Assembly: GCA_947629675.1 (NCBI GenBank)
Contig: CANREM010000010.1
Location: forward strand, 1 to 54,719
Direction: 5' to 3'
Origin: an uncultured Clostridia bacterium
GTDB taxonomy: Bacteria > Bacillota > Clostridia > Christensenellales > Borkfalkiaceae
DNA: 54,719 nucleotides
Below, one piece after another: positions 41,407 to 49,100 of the stretch (positions are counted from its first letter, which is position 1; the number at the start of each line of letters is the position of its first letter). A model generated the notes under the pieces. It did not search any database. It saw only the letters and a program-made list of their open reading frames with translations, and was not told the origin of the DNA. A program made the position numbers and the translations under genes.

Positions 41407-42273
41407 ATGTTCGGTTACGTTCGCTACGATCTTCCCGATCTGCATGTAAAGGATGTGATGCTCTACAAGGCCCTCTACTGCGGGCTGTGCAGGAGCATCG
41501 GCGCGTCCTGCGGGCAGCTGGCGCGCACGGGGCTAACCTACGATACCACCTTCCTCTCTGCCCTCCTCCACAACATGACGGGCACGGATATCGAGGTGGA
41601 AAAGAGGGGGTGCTTCGGGCACACCGTCCGAAAAAAGCCGATGGCGAAGGTGGACGCCCTCTCCGAGGAACTTGGCGCGCTCAACACCATCCTCATCTAC
41701 TACAAGCTGACGGACGACATCGCGGACGGCGGCAGGGGGAAGGCAAAGCGCGTCTGGTTCAAAAGAGGGTTCAAGCGGGCAAAAAAACGCTATCCCGCCC
41801 TCGCGGAGCTGATAGAGGGCTATCTCATCGAACAGGAACGGACGGAAAAAAGTGAAGTTTCCTCCCCCGACATGGCCGCGGAGCCGTCGGCGCGCATGAT
41901 GCAGGCGGTCTCCGACCATTTCCTCGGGGAAAAGGCTTCCCCCGCAACGCAGGGCCTCTTTTACGACCTCGGCAAATGGATCTATCTCATCGACGCTCTG
42001 GACGACTTCGAGAAGGACATCAAGAAGAAAAACTACAACCCCTTCGTCCTCTCCTATGGGGAAAGTACGCGCGAAAAACTCATGGAGAGCCATGGCGAGG
42101 AGATCGCGTTCCTCTTCGACACCCTCTTCTATTCCATGCGGGAAAACCTCGCAAAAGTAAGGTTCTTCTTCAACCGCGACCTCACGGACAACGTCATCCT
42201 CCGCGGGATCCCGTTGGAGACGGAGCGGGTGATGAAGGGAGAGCCTCGACGGGAGATGAGCGTCAAGATTTGA
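41407..42273 (+). CDS. DUF5685 family protein
   Basis: The 288-residue protein is of unknown function. MFGYVRYDLPDLHVKD and YKALYCGLCRSIG (a CxxC) open it, and later blocks LYYDLGKW-like FYDLGKWIYLIDALDDFEKD and KKKNYNPFV are the family marks. The acidic DALDDFEKD stretch resembles metal-binding helices of isoprenoid synthase folds, which is only a resemblance. AGGGAG precedes the ATG. In Clostridia such genes often stand beside a J-domain gene, as here. Confidence 0.8.
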   Translation: MFGYVRYDLPDLHVKDVMLYKALYCGLCRSIGASCGQLARTGLTYDTTFLSALLHNMTGTDIEVEKRGCFGHTVRKKPMAKVDALSEELGALNTILIYYKLTDDIADGGRGKAKRVWFKRGFKRAKKRYPALAELIEGYLIEQERTEKSEVSSPDMAAEPSARMMQAVSDHFLGEKASPATQGLFYDLGKWIYLIDALDDFEKDIKKKNYNPFVLSYGESTREKLMESHGEEIAFLFDTLFYSMRENLAKVRFFFNRDLTDNVILRGIPLETERVMKGEPRREMSVKI

Positions 42274-42298
42274 AATCATAAGGAGTATATATAGAAGC

Positions 42299-42913
42299 AT
42301 GAGCAAGGAAAGTTACGAGCTGTTGGGACTGGACGAAAGCGCGACGGATGAAGAGATCGACAGCCGCTATGAGGAGCTGAAAAAGAAATATGACGAGGAG
42401 AAGTGGCAGGACGGCGAAGCGGGAAATGCCGCCGCGCGCATGCTCACCCGCCTCGAGGCCGCCTACGAGGAGATAAAGGACGAGCGCAGGGAAGCGCGCA
42501 AAGAGGAGAATACCGCCTCTTCCGACGGGTTCGAGGAGGTCGCCTCCGCCATAAGGAGCGGGGATCTTGTGCGCGCCCAGCAGCTCCTCGACGCCTTCAA
42601 CGAGAGAAACGCCGAGTGGCACTACCTGCAGTCGGTCATCTTCTATAAGAAGAATTGGATGAACGAGAGCAAGAAACAGCTCGAGATCGCCCTGCAAATG
42701 GACGGCGAAAACGAAAAATACCGCACCGCCTACGAAAAGCTCAAGGCGCGGGCGGACTACGCGCAGCAGACGGGCGGCGCGCCCAACACGAACCCCAACC
42801 CCGCCCCGCAGGGCAGCGAGATGGGGGGAAATTGGTGTTCCACCTGCGCCACGATGTGCTATACCTATTTGTGCGTGAACTGTCTCTTCAATATGTGCTG
42901 TAATTGCAGGTAA
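42299..42913 (+). CDS. J-domain-like protein lacking HPD, with Cys-rich tail
   Basis: The 204-residue protein begins like a J-domain (SYELLGLDESATDEEIDSRYEELKKKYD, then AAARMLTRLEAAYEEI), but the HPD tripeptide needed to stimulate Hsp70 is absent. A TPR-like helical middle follows (AIRSGDLVRAQQLLDAF, about 80-150). The last 27 residues contain eight cysteines (from WCSTCATMC to CCNCR), possibly acylated or metal-bound. AAGGAG lies 13 nt before the ATG, a long spacing. It sits 25 bp after the DUF5685 gene. Confidence 0.8.
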   Translation: MSKESYELLGLDESATDEEIDSRYEELKKKYDEEKWQDGEAGNAAARMLTRLEAAYEEIKDERREARKEENTASSDGFEEVASAIRSGDLVRAQQLLDAFNERNAEWHYLQSVIFYKKNWMNESKKQLEIALQMDGENEKYRTAYEKLKARADYAQQTGGAPNTNPNPAPQGSEMGGNWCSTCATMCYTYLCVNCLFNMCCNCR

Positions 42914-42924
42914 GGTGAATTTTT

Positions 42925-43476
42925 GTGAAGCGTCCTTCGAGGTCTTTCGAGATCGTACTATCCGCCATCGCATGCGCGGTCGTCGCTCTTGCGCTCACCC
43001 TCGCCTCTTATGTGAACTTCCTCATGGCGGCGGGATATCTTCTCGCGGTCTTCGCGCTCATGGTGCCCCTTTCCAAGGACTTTATCTGGGGAGAAGTACT
43101 CGCCTTTCTCGGCGGTGTGCTTCTCGCCTTTTTCTTCGGCGCGCTCGCCTTTTTCTGGCAGCTCCTGCCGTTTGCGGTCTTTTTCGGACTGCACCCGCTC
43201 ATCAACTATCTCCAGCTGCGTTTCACCAAGAAAAAACCTCTGCATGCCCTGTGGTTTCTTTTGAAAGCCCTGTGGTTCGACGGGGCGATGCTCCTCATGT
43301 GGTTCACCCTCGGCGGGGTACTCGGCATCACCGGGGCGGTTTGGTACGATTGGGTGAAGAGCTATCTCTACCTCGTCATCTTTTTGGGCGGGACGATCTT
43401 TTTTGCAGTCTATGACGTACTCATGTTTTTGTGCCAAAAGTCGGTGAACGCGATCGTGAGGCGTATCAAGAGGTGA
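42925..43476 (+). CDS. Polytopic membrane protein of unknown function
   Basis: A 183-residue protein with about five hydrophobic helices (8-30, 32-50, 55-88, 117-140 and 150-172). The start is GTG at 42925 because AAGGTGA lies 6 bp before it. It is 11 bp after the J-like gene and 2 bp before the methyltransferase gene, so it is part of the trpS row. No motif links it to a known family. Confidence 0.75.
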   Translation: MKRPSRSFEIVLSAIACAVVALALTLASYVNFLMAAGYLLAVFALMVPLSKDFIWGEVLAFLGGVLLAFFFGALAFFWQLLPFAVFFGLHPLINYLQLRFTKKKPLHALWFLLKALWFDGAMLLMWFTLGGVLGITGAVWYDWVKSYLYLVIFLGGTIFFAVYDVLMFLCQKSVNAIVRRIKR

Positions 43477-43478
43477 AT

Positions 43479-44864
43479 ATGGAGAAAAACGACATCGCGA
43501 CCGTCACGGCGGAAGGGCTTGGTACGCAGGGCGAGGGCATTGCGAGGTGCGACGGGATCACCCTCTTCGTGCCCTATCTTCTCAAGGGGGAGAGGGCGCG
43601 CGTGAAAATTCTGAAGGTAAAGGACAAGACGGGCTATGCGAAGGCGGAGGAGATCATAACGCCCGCCGAGGAGCGCGTCCGTCCCAAGTGCCCCGTCTTT
43701 TACCGCTGCGGAGGATGCCAGCTCCAGCACCTCCGCTATCGCGACCAGCTCAAATTCAAACAGGACCTCGTGCGCGACACGCTCAAAAAGATCGGCGGGA
43801 TCGAGACAAAAGTCTTGCCCTGCGTCAAGAGCGACAAAGAGTACGGTTACCGCAACAAATTGCAGATCCCCGTCGGCGGCGACGGCGAGAACATCTTCGT
43901 CGGCTTCTATGCCGAAAGGAGCCACCGCATCGTCCCGACGGACAATTGTCCCCTCCACCCCGATTGGACGAAGCCGCTTCTCTCCGCCCTGAAAAATTTC
44001 ATGGAAAAATGCGGGCTTGACGGCTACGATGAGGAAAGACGAAGGGGGCATGTCCGCCATCTGGTCGTCAGAGAGCTAAAGGGGAAGTACCTCGTGACCC
44101 TCGTCACGACGGTCCGTGAAATCAAGGGGATCGACTATTTTTGCCACCTTCTCGACAAAATTTTTCCCGAATACAGCTTGTATCTCAACGTCAACACAAG
44201 GGCGACGAACGTCATCTTCGGCAGCGAGTTCATCCTCGTCAAGGGCGTCGGAGGGTACGAGAGTTCGGAGGGCGGCATCTTCTTCGAAGCGGGGCCGAAC
44301 ACCTTCGTGCAGATCAACGACGCCGTCCGCCCCAAGCTCTATGAGCGCGCCGTCTCCCTCGTCGGAGAGGAAGAGCGGGTCGTCGATTGCTATGCGGGCG
44401 GCGGACTTCTCACCGCCATGCTGGCGAAAAAGTGCAGATATGCCTACGGGATCGAGGTCATCCCCGAGGCGAGCCGCTGCGCCGACGCCCTCAAAAAGCG
44501 CAACGGCCTCGAGGAGAAGATGACCAATCTCTGCGGGAGAGTGGAGGACCGTTTGAAGGAGATCCCCGATCTCGGCGATGCGACCATTCTTTTGGATCCG
44601 CCCCGCACGGGTGTCGCGCGGAGCGTCCTCAAAGAGATCCTGCTCTGCGGTCCGAAGAAGATCATCATGATCTCCTGCAACCCCGCGACCCTCGCCCGCG
44701 ATCTCGGGTATCTCACGGGAACGCTCGCCGAGACGGAGAGCGGAGAACTCCTCAAGACGGAAAACGGGCCTACCATGTACGAGGTCAGCCTCATAGAGCC
44801 ATTTGACATGTTCCCCCAGACCCGCCACGTCGAGACCCTCGCTCTGCTCACAAAAACACATTGA
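43479..44864 (+). CDS. rlmD: 23S rRNA (uracil-5-)-methyltransferase, RlmD/RlmCD type
   Basis: It makes 5-methyluridine in 23S rRNA. The 461 residues have an N-terminal TRAM RNA-binding domain (about 1-60), the Fe-S motif CPVFYRCGGCQLQHL, a SAM domain with VVDCYAGGGLLTAMLA and DPPRTG, and the nucleophile in ISCNPATLARDL. The start at 43479 follows AGAGGTGA. It is the last gene of the row before a terminator. Whether it modifies one or two uridines is unknown. Confidence 0.93.
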   Translation: MEKNDIATVTAEGLGTQGEGIARCDGITLFVPYLLKGERARVKILKVKDKTGYAKAEEIITPAEERVRPKCPVFYRCGGCQLQHLRYRDQLKFKQDLVRDTLKKIGGIETKVLPCVKSDKEYGYRNKLQIPVGGDGENIFVGFYAERSHRIVPTDNCPLHPDWTKPLLSALKNFMEKCGLDGYDEERRRGHVRHLVVRELKGKYLVTLVTTVREIKGIDYFCHLLDKIFPEYSLYLNVNTRATNVIFGSEFILVKGVGGYESSEGGIFFEAGPNTFVQINDAVRPKLYERAVSLVGEEERVVDCYAGGGLLTAMLAKKCRYAYGIEVIPEASRCADALKKRNGLEEKMTNLCGRVEDRLKEIPDLGDATILLDPPRTGVARSVLKEILLCGPKKIIMISCNPATLARDLGYLTGTLAETESGELLKTENGPTMYEVSLIEPFDMFPQTRHVETLALLTKTH

Positions 44865-44880
44865 GATCTGCCCGATAAAA

Positions 44881-44913
44881 ACGGCCGCCGTGCGCTTTAA
44901 GCACGGCGGCCGT
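44881..44913. terminator. Convergent bidirectional terminator
   Basis: A perfect 13-bp stem ACGGCCGCCGTGC with its complement, flanked by A-rich and T-rich tracts. Confidence 0.88.
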
Positions 44914-44925
44914 CAATTTTACCGT

Positions 44926-47298
44926 TCAAAAATCGTATCGCTTCCTGCGCGGGGGAAGGAAGAGCCTTGCGGTGTCGGGATCTGTTTTCAGGAACCGCCC
45001 TTGGAGCGAAGCGTTGCGGAGGGCCACGGCTTCGATCCCCCCGAGGTCCGCCCGAAAGGTATAGGTTACATGGCCCGCGTTCCCGTCCTTGTCAACGGCG
45101 AGGGCGAAGATGCTGTTTGCGGCCTCATCGAAGTGAAGGATCCGCCCATACCGCCCGTCGAGAATGACGCGGCCGCCCTCGAAGGAGAGCCTGCGCCCGC
45201 GGAGGTCTTGATAGACAAAGGAACACCAAGCGGGGAGGAGGGTGCTTTCGCCAAAATCCGCCTCATAGCGGATGAACGGCCCGCGGCGCGTGAAGCCTTC
45301 CTCCGAAGAGAGGTCGTCCTTGATGGCGTCCGCATCCTCTTCATAGATGAGGTTGAACTTCTCGTTTTCGAATGTCACGGCGAACGCGCCGCTTTTCTCG
45401 TCGCAGAAGGTGACATGCCCCACTTCCGCGATATTCTGTGCAAGTTTGAGTTCCACCTTTGTGCATTCGGGAAAGAGGGTGAGGTGGATCGGCTCGAGGG
45501 AGCCGCCGGGGACGGGGTCTCCGAGCCAGCTGCCCGAAAGTCCGCGATCGAGGTAGCCGACGATCTCCTTCAAAAAGAGTTCCGTCCGCTCCTCCCCGAT
45601 GCAGAGGAGGAGCTTCGCCCCCGCGAAGTTCTCCTCATCGGGATCCCAAAGGAGGGTGCCGAGCGTCCCCTCGAGGTCGAATTGCAGCGTATAACCGCCG
45701 TTTTCCCGGAAGGAGACCGCATAGACGTCCGCCTGCGCACCGCGATAGCCGAAGTGCGGCCCGTCGAAGGTGATGCCGGAATTTCCGTCCCGCCTTTCCA
45801 CAAAGACGCCGCAAAGGGAGGCGGGCATCTCGGCGAGGGGCAAAAAGCCGCTCTCGTAGTAGGTGAGCGCGGCCCAGCCCGCTGTGCCCTCCGCGGGCAG
45901 GAGCGCGTGCGCGCCGCGGTCGAAGGTGAAGGAGTAGGAGACCTCCCCGGCGAGAAAGCGAAGTTCGCCCGTCGCGGCGTCATAGCGTCCGACGGTGAGG
46001 GAAAGGGGGCTGTCCTCCCCCCGATCGACGGTCGCACGCCGCCCGATCGTGTCGATCGAGATGCTTGTCCCCGAGCGAAGGCCGTCGTAGAAAGTCGTGT
46101 TCAACTCCTTTGGAAGAGGCGGAATGTCCTCCGCATTCCAAAGGGTCGCGAGGAGGATCTCATCCTCGAGGAGCAACAGCACGTCTGAGCCATCGACCTC
46201 GGACATGGTTATGGTGTAGCGCGTCATGGTCTCGCCTTTTTGCCATAGGAAGGTGAAGCCGCCGTCGCAAATTTCCAGCTCCTTGGCAGGGACGCCGTCC
46301 AGAGCCGCCTCGCCCTTTTCGGCATCGATGACGATCTCATATCCATCGCCCGTCCAGACGCCGTCGAAGGCCGCGTCGAGGGAGAAGGGGACGTGCCCCT
46401 CCGCATAGAGCAGGATGGGCGTGTCACCGATCGTCATCTCAAGGGTGAAGGCCGCCTCCGTCCAAAGGAAAGTAATATCCCGTTCGCCCAACTTCCCCTG
46501 CAGGGACCAGACGCCATCCTGCATCTTAACGGCGGTCACGCTTCCCCCGCTGCCCTCAAAGGTGAAGGCGGTGCCGTCAAAGAGGAGGACGGGATTGCTC
46601 CCGTAGGCGCGGTACCATTTTTCGGGGAACCCCTCGGGCAAGGCCACGGGCGGGACATACGGCCCGAAGGCGAGGACATCTACCGCATCGCCCTCTTTGA
46701 GACAAAGCTGCGCCCTGTTTTCGCCATCGAAGAAGATCTCATAGGTCCTTCCATTGCATGTGAAGGTGTAGCCGCCCGCCGAAGTGCTTTCGATCTTGGC
46801 CGCCTCGGTGCCGTCGAGGAGGATCTTCCCCGCCGCTGTGTCCACCGAAAGGGTGTGCTGCGCATTTGCCCAGAGGCCGCCGAACGCCTCGTCGATCTTC
46901 ACCTCTTCGGGATCGGAGCCGGGAGTATCGGGCTTTTGCGGCGTCTGTTTCTTCGAAAGGTGGAGGGAAACGGTCGGCGCGTCCTCGCCCACGGTCACGG
47001 AAAGGTAGGTGTAGCCGTCGGGGACGCCGTAGAGGACGGCGAGATAGTTCCCGCGTTCCACTTCAAAGACCGCCTTGCCGGATGTGAGCGGCCGCCGCTC
47101 TCCGCCTTCGGCGATGCTTCCCTCAAAGGTCTGAAGAGCCGCCTCCACTTTGTCGAGGATGCCCTCCTCTTCGCAGGTGACGCCGACGGTGTATTCGGCC
47201 GTGTCCCTCTCTTTGCCGCATGCGCAAAGCGCGCCCGCCGCAAAGAGCAACATGGTGAGCGTCAAAATTATGAGCAAGAATTTTTTCGGGCCGCGCAT
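44926..47298 (-). CDS. Modular beta-rich lipoprotein
   Basis: I do not recognise this 790-residue protein. A lipoprotein signal (basic start, hydrophobic run, Cys in LCACGK, about residue 27) is followed by a PEGA-like segment (NYLAVLYGVPDGYTYLSVTV) and a short proline linker. Then come six or so modules of about 95 residues that alternate lines like GLWANAQHTLSVDTAAGKILLDG and YTFTCNGRTYEIFF, each beta-rich with W and G. Such modules look lipocalin-like or carbohydrate-binding-like, without proof. The start at 47298 follows GGAGG; an upstream frame is beyond the promoter. Confidence 0.85.
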   Translation of the reverse strand: MRGPKKFLLIILTLTMLLFAAGALCACGKERDTAEYTVGVTCEEEGILDKVEAALQTFEGSIAEGGERRPLTSGKAVFEVERGNYLAVLYGVPDGYTYLSVTVGEDAPTVSLHLSKKQTPQKPDTPGSDPEEVKIDEAFGGLWANAQHTLSVDTAAGKILLDGTEAAKIESTSAGGYTFTCNGRTYEIFFDGENRAQLCLKEGDAVDVLAFGPYVPPVALPEGFPEKWYRAYGSNPVLLFDGTAFTFEGSGGSVTAVKMQDGVWSLQGKLGERDITFLWTEAAFTLEMTIGDTPILLYAEGHVPFSLDAAFDGVWTGDGYEIVIDAEKGEAALDGVPAKELEICDGGFTFLWQKGETMTRYTITMSEVDGSDVLLLLEDEILLATLWNAEDIPPLPKELNTTFYDGLRSGTSISIDTIGRRATVDRGEDSPLSLTVGRYDAATGELRFLAGEVSYSFTFDRGAHALLPAEGTAGWAALTYYESGFLPLAEMPASLCGVFVERRDGNSGITFDGPHFGYRGAQADVYAVSFRENGGYTLQFDLEGTLGTLLWDPDEENFAGAKLLLCIGEERTELFLKEIVGYLDRGLSGSWLGDPVPGGSLEPIHLTLFPECTKVELKLAQNIAEVGHVTFCDEKSGAFAVTFENEKFNLIYEEDADAIKDDLSSEEGFTRRGPFIRYEADFGESTLLPAWCSFVYQDLRGRRLSFEGGRVILDGRYGRILHFDEAANSIFALAVDKDGNAGHVTYTFRADLGGIEAVALRNASLQGRFLKTDPDTARLFLPPRRKRYDF

Positions 47299-47327
47299 AA
47301 GCTGCCTCCGCGACACATATTTTCTCG

Positions 47328-47372
47328 ATTTTAGCACACCCATCCGCAAATTGCAAGATGTTTCGACATCTT
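47328..47372 (-). promoter_or_regulatory. Promoter of the modular lipoprotein with an adjacent palindrome
   Basis: On the minus strand TTGCAA (47356-47351), 17 bp, TAAAAT (47333-47328). A dyad AAGATGT-TTCG-ACATCTT (47355-47372) touches the -35 box and may be an operator. Confidence 0.7.
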
Positions 47373-47436
47373 CCGCGCAGAAGGGGAGCGGGGAAGATTT
47401 TTTTTTGCGATCGCACGTTTTTCCCCGTTTGTTCGG

Positions 47437-47465
47437 TTGCTTTTTCGTGTAAAATATAGTAGAAT
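47437..47465 (+). promoter_or_regulatory. Promoter of fprA-rubredoxin
   Basis: TTGCTT (47437-47442), 17 bp, TAGAAT (47460-47465). Confidence 0.7.
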
Positions 47466-47484
47466 CGAATGGTCGAGGCAAGAT

Positions 47485-48687
47485 ATGCAGAATGTCATTG
47501 AAATTCAGAAGGATCTCTACTATCTCGGCGGGAGCGACCGCCGCATCAAACTCTTCGAAAACCACATCCCCATTCCGCGGGGCGTGAGCTACAACTCCTA
47601 CCTTTTGACGGATGAAAAGACCGTCCTCTTCGACACCGTGGATACGGCGATCGCGGAGCAGTTCTTCGAAAACTTAGAGGGCGCGCTCGGCGGAAGGGAA
47701 CTCGACTATCTCGTCGTGCATCACATGGAGCCGGACCATTCGGCGACCTTTCTGCGCCTTTTGGAACGCTATCCGAAGGTCACCATCGTCACCAACCAGA
47801 AGGTCGCGGCGATGCTCAAAAACTTCTTCCCCTTTTCGGGCGAAAATGTGCTTCTCGTGAAAGAGGGGGATACCATGTCCGTTGGGAAGCACACACTTTC
47901 CTTCATCTTTGCCCCCATGGTACACTGGCCCGAGGTCATGATGACTTATCTTCCCGAGGAGGGGATCCTCTTTTCGGCGGACGCTTTCGGGACGTTCGGC
48001 GCGCTCGGCGGGAGCATCTTTGCGGACGAGGTGCGTTTTGAGGAAGAATTTCTTGCGGACGCGAGAAAGTACTACTTCAACATCGTCGGCAAGTACGGAT
48101 TTCAGGTGCAGAATGTGCTGAAAAAGGCCTCCGCGCTCGATATCCGCCTCGTCTGTCCTCTGCACGGCCCCGTCTGGCGGGAGAACTTTGCATGGTACTT
48201 GAACAAATACGACATATGGAGCAAGTATGAGCCGGAAGAGAGGGGCGTTGCCATCTTCTATGCCTCCATCTACGGGCACACGCAGAACGCCGCCGAGATC
48301 CTCGCCGCGAAGCTTGCGAAGAAGGGGATCTATACCAAGGTATACGATGTCTCCAATACCCATGTCTGCGATCTGCTTGTAGAGGCGTTTCGCTATTCGC
48401 ACGTCGTGTTTGCCTCTTCCACCCACAATAACGGCATCTTTTTGTGCATGGAGACCCTCCTTTCAGACCTCAAGGCACACTTCTTCCAGAAGAGGAAATA
48501 CGCCCTCATCGAGAACGGCAGCTGGGCACCGCAGACGGGCGCGCTCATGGAGGAGATGCTCTCGGGCATGAAGGAAATGCAGCCCATCGGCGAGACGGTG
48601 AAGATGATCTCCTCCGTCAAGGGGGAGACGGCAGAAAGGCTCTCCGCCCTTGCGGACGCCATCGCCCGGGACTTTTTCGAAAACTGA
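47485..48687 (+). CDS. fprA: Flavodiiron protein (oxygen or NO reductase)
   Basis: The 400-residue cytosolic enzyme reduces oxygen to water, or nitric oxide, in anaerobes. The N-terminal beta-lactamase-like diiron domain has [17 protein letters not shown] and the later CPLHGPVW ligand; the C-terminal flavodoxin domain has [14 protein letters not shown] for FMN. The start at 47485 follows GAGGCA. Rubredoxin, the electron donor, is 41 bp downstream, an arrangement typical of obligate anaerobes. Confidence 0.95.
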   Translation: MQNVIEIQKDLYYLGGSDRRIKLFENHIPIPRGVSYNSYLLTDEKTVLFDTVDTAIAEQFFENLEGALGGRELDYLVVHHMEPDHSATFLRLLERYPKVTIVTNQKVAAMLKNFFPFSGENVLLVKEGDTMSVGKHTLSFIFAPMVHWPEVMMTYLPEEGILFSADAFGTFGALGGSIFADEVRFEEEFLADARKYYFNIVGKYGFQVQNVLKKASALDIRLVCPLHGPVWRENFAWYLNKYDIWSKYEPEERGVAIFYASIYGHTQNAAEILAAKLAKKGIYTKVYDVSNTHVCDLLVEAFRYSHVVFASSTHNNGIFLCMETLLSDLKAHFFQKRKYALIENGSWAPQTGALMEEMLSGMKEMQPIGETVKMISSVKGETAERLSALADAIARDFFEN

Positions 48688-48728
48688 AAATCAAAAAATC
48701 AAAAAATCAATTTAAGGAGGATAGAACT

Positions 48729-48884
48729 ATGAAATACATCTGCAACATCTGCGGATACGAGTATGACGAAGAGGCGGGGGATCCCGCCAACGGTATCGCC
48801 CCCGGCACCAAGTGGGAGGACGTCCCCGACGACTTCACCTGCCCGCTCTGCGGCGTCGGCAAAGAGGACTTCTCCGCCGAGTAA
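48729..48884 (+). CDS. Rubredoxin
   Basis: The 51-residue iron protein has the two CxxCG knuckles (CNICGYEYD and CPLCGVGK) that bind one iron, and the invariant aromatic core. It passes electrons to the flavodiiron protein encoded upstream. AAGGAGG precedes the ATG, and a terminator follows. Confidence 0.97.
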   Translation: MKYICNICGYEYDEEAGDPANGIAPGTKWEDVPDDFTCPLCGVGKEDFSAE

Positions 48885-48902
48885 ACGATCCGGCAGCAAA
48901 CT

Positions 48903-48936
48903 CCGCCCGTCGGCTCTCCGTCGGGCGGGTTTTTTA
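48903..48936 (+). terminator. Terminator after rubredoxin
   Basis: CCGCCCGTCGG/CCGTCGGGCGG stem (one mismatch) followed by six T. Confidence 0.88.
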
Positions 48937-49042
48937 TGTTGTGAAAATATCGCGCTCTCTTGGGGTTCGTCAATTCTTTTCCTTTTTTTATTTTTTCTGA
49001 TTTTTTTCTCGGGAAAAAATGTAATAATTTTTCATAAAATGC

Positions 49043-49071
49043 TTGATTTGTGCGGGCAAATCTTATATAAT
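49043..49071 (+). promoter_or_regulatory. Promoter of the LRR lipoprotein
   Basis: TTGATT (49043-49048), 17 bp, TATAAT (49066-49071). Confidence 0.78.
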
Positions 49072-49100
49072 AAGGTTACCTGTATCGGAGGAAATCATTT

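Noticed and set aside
44926-47565. Start of the modular lipoprotein further upstream
   Set aside because: The upstream codons lie before the predicted promoter; the signal peptide begins at 47298 after GGAGG.
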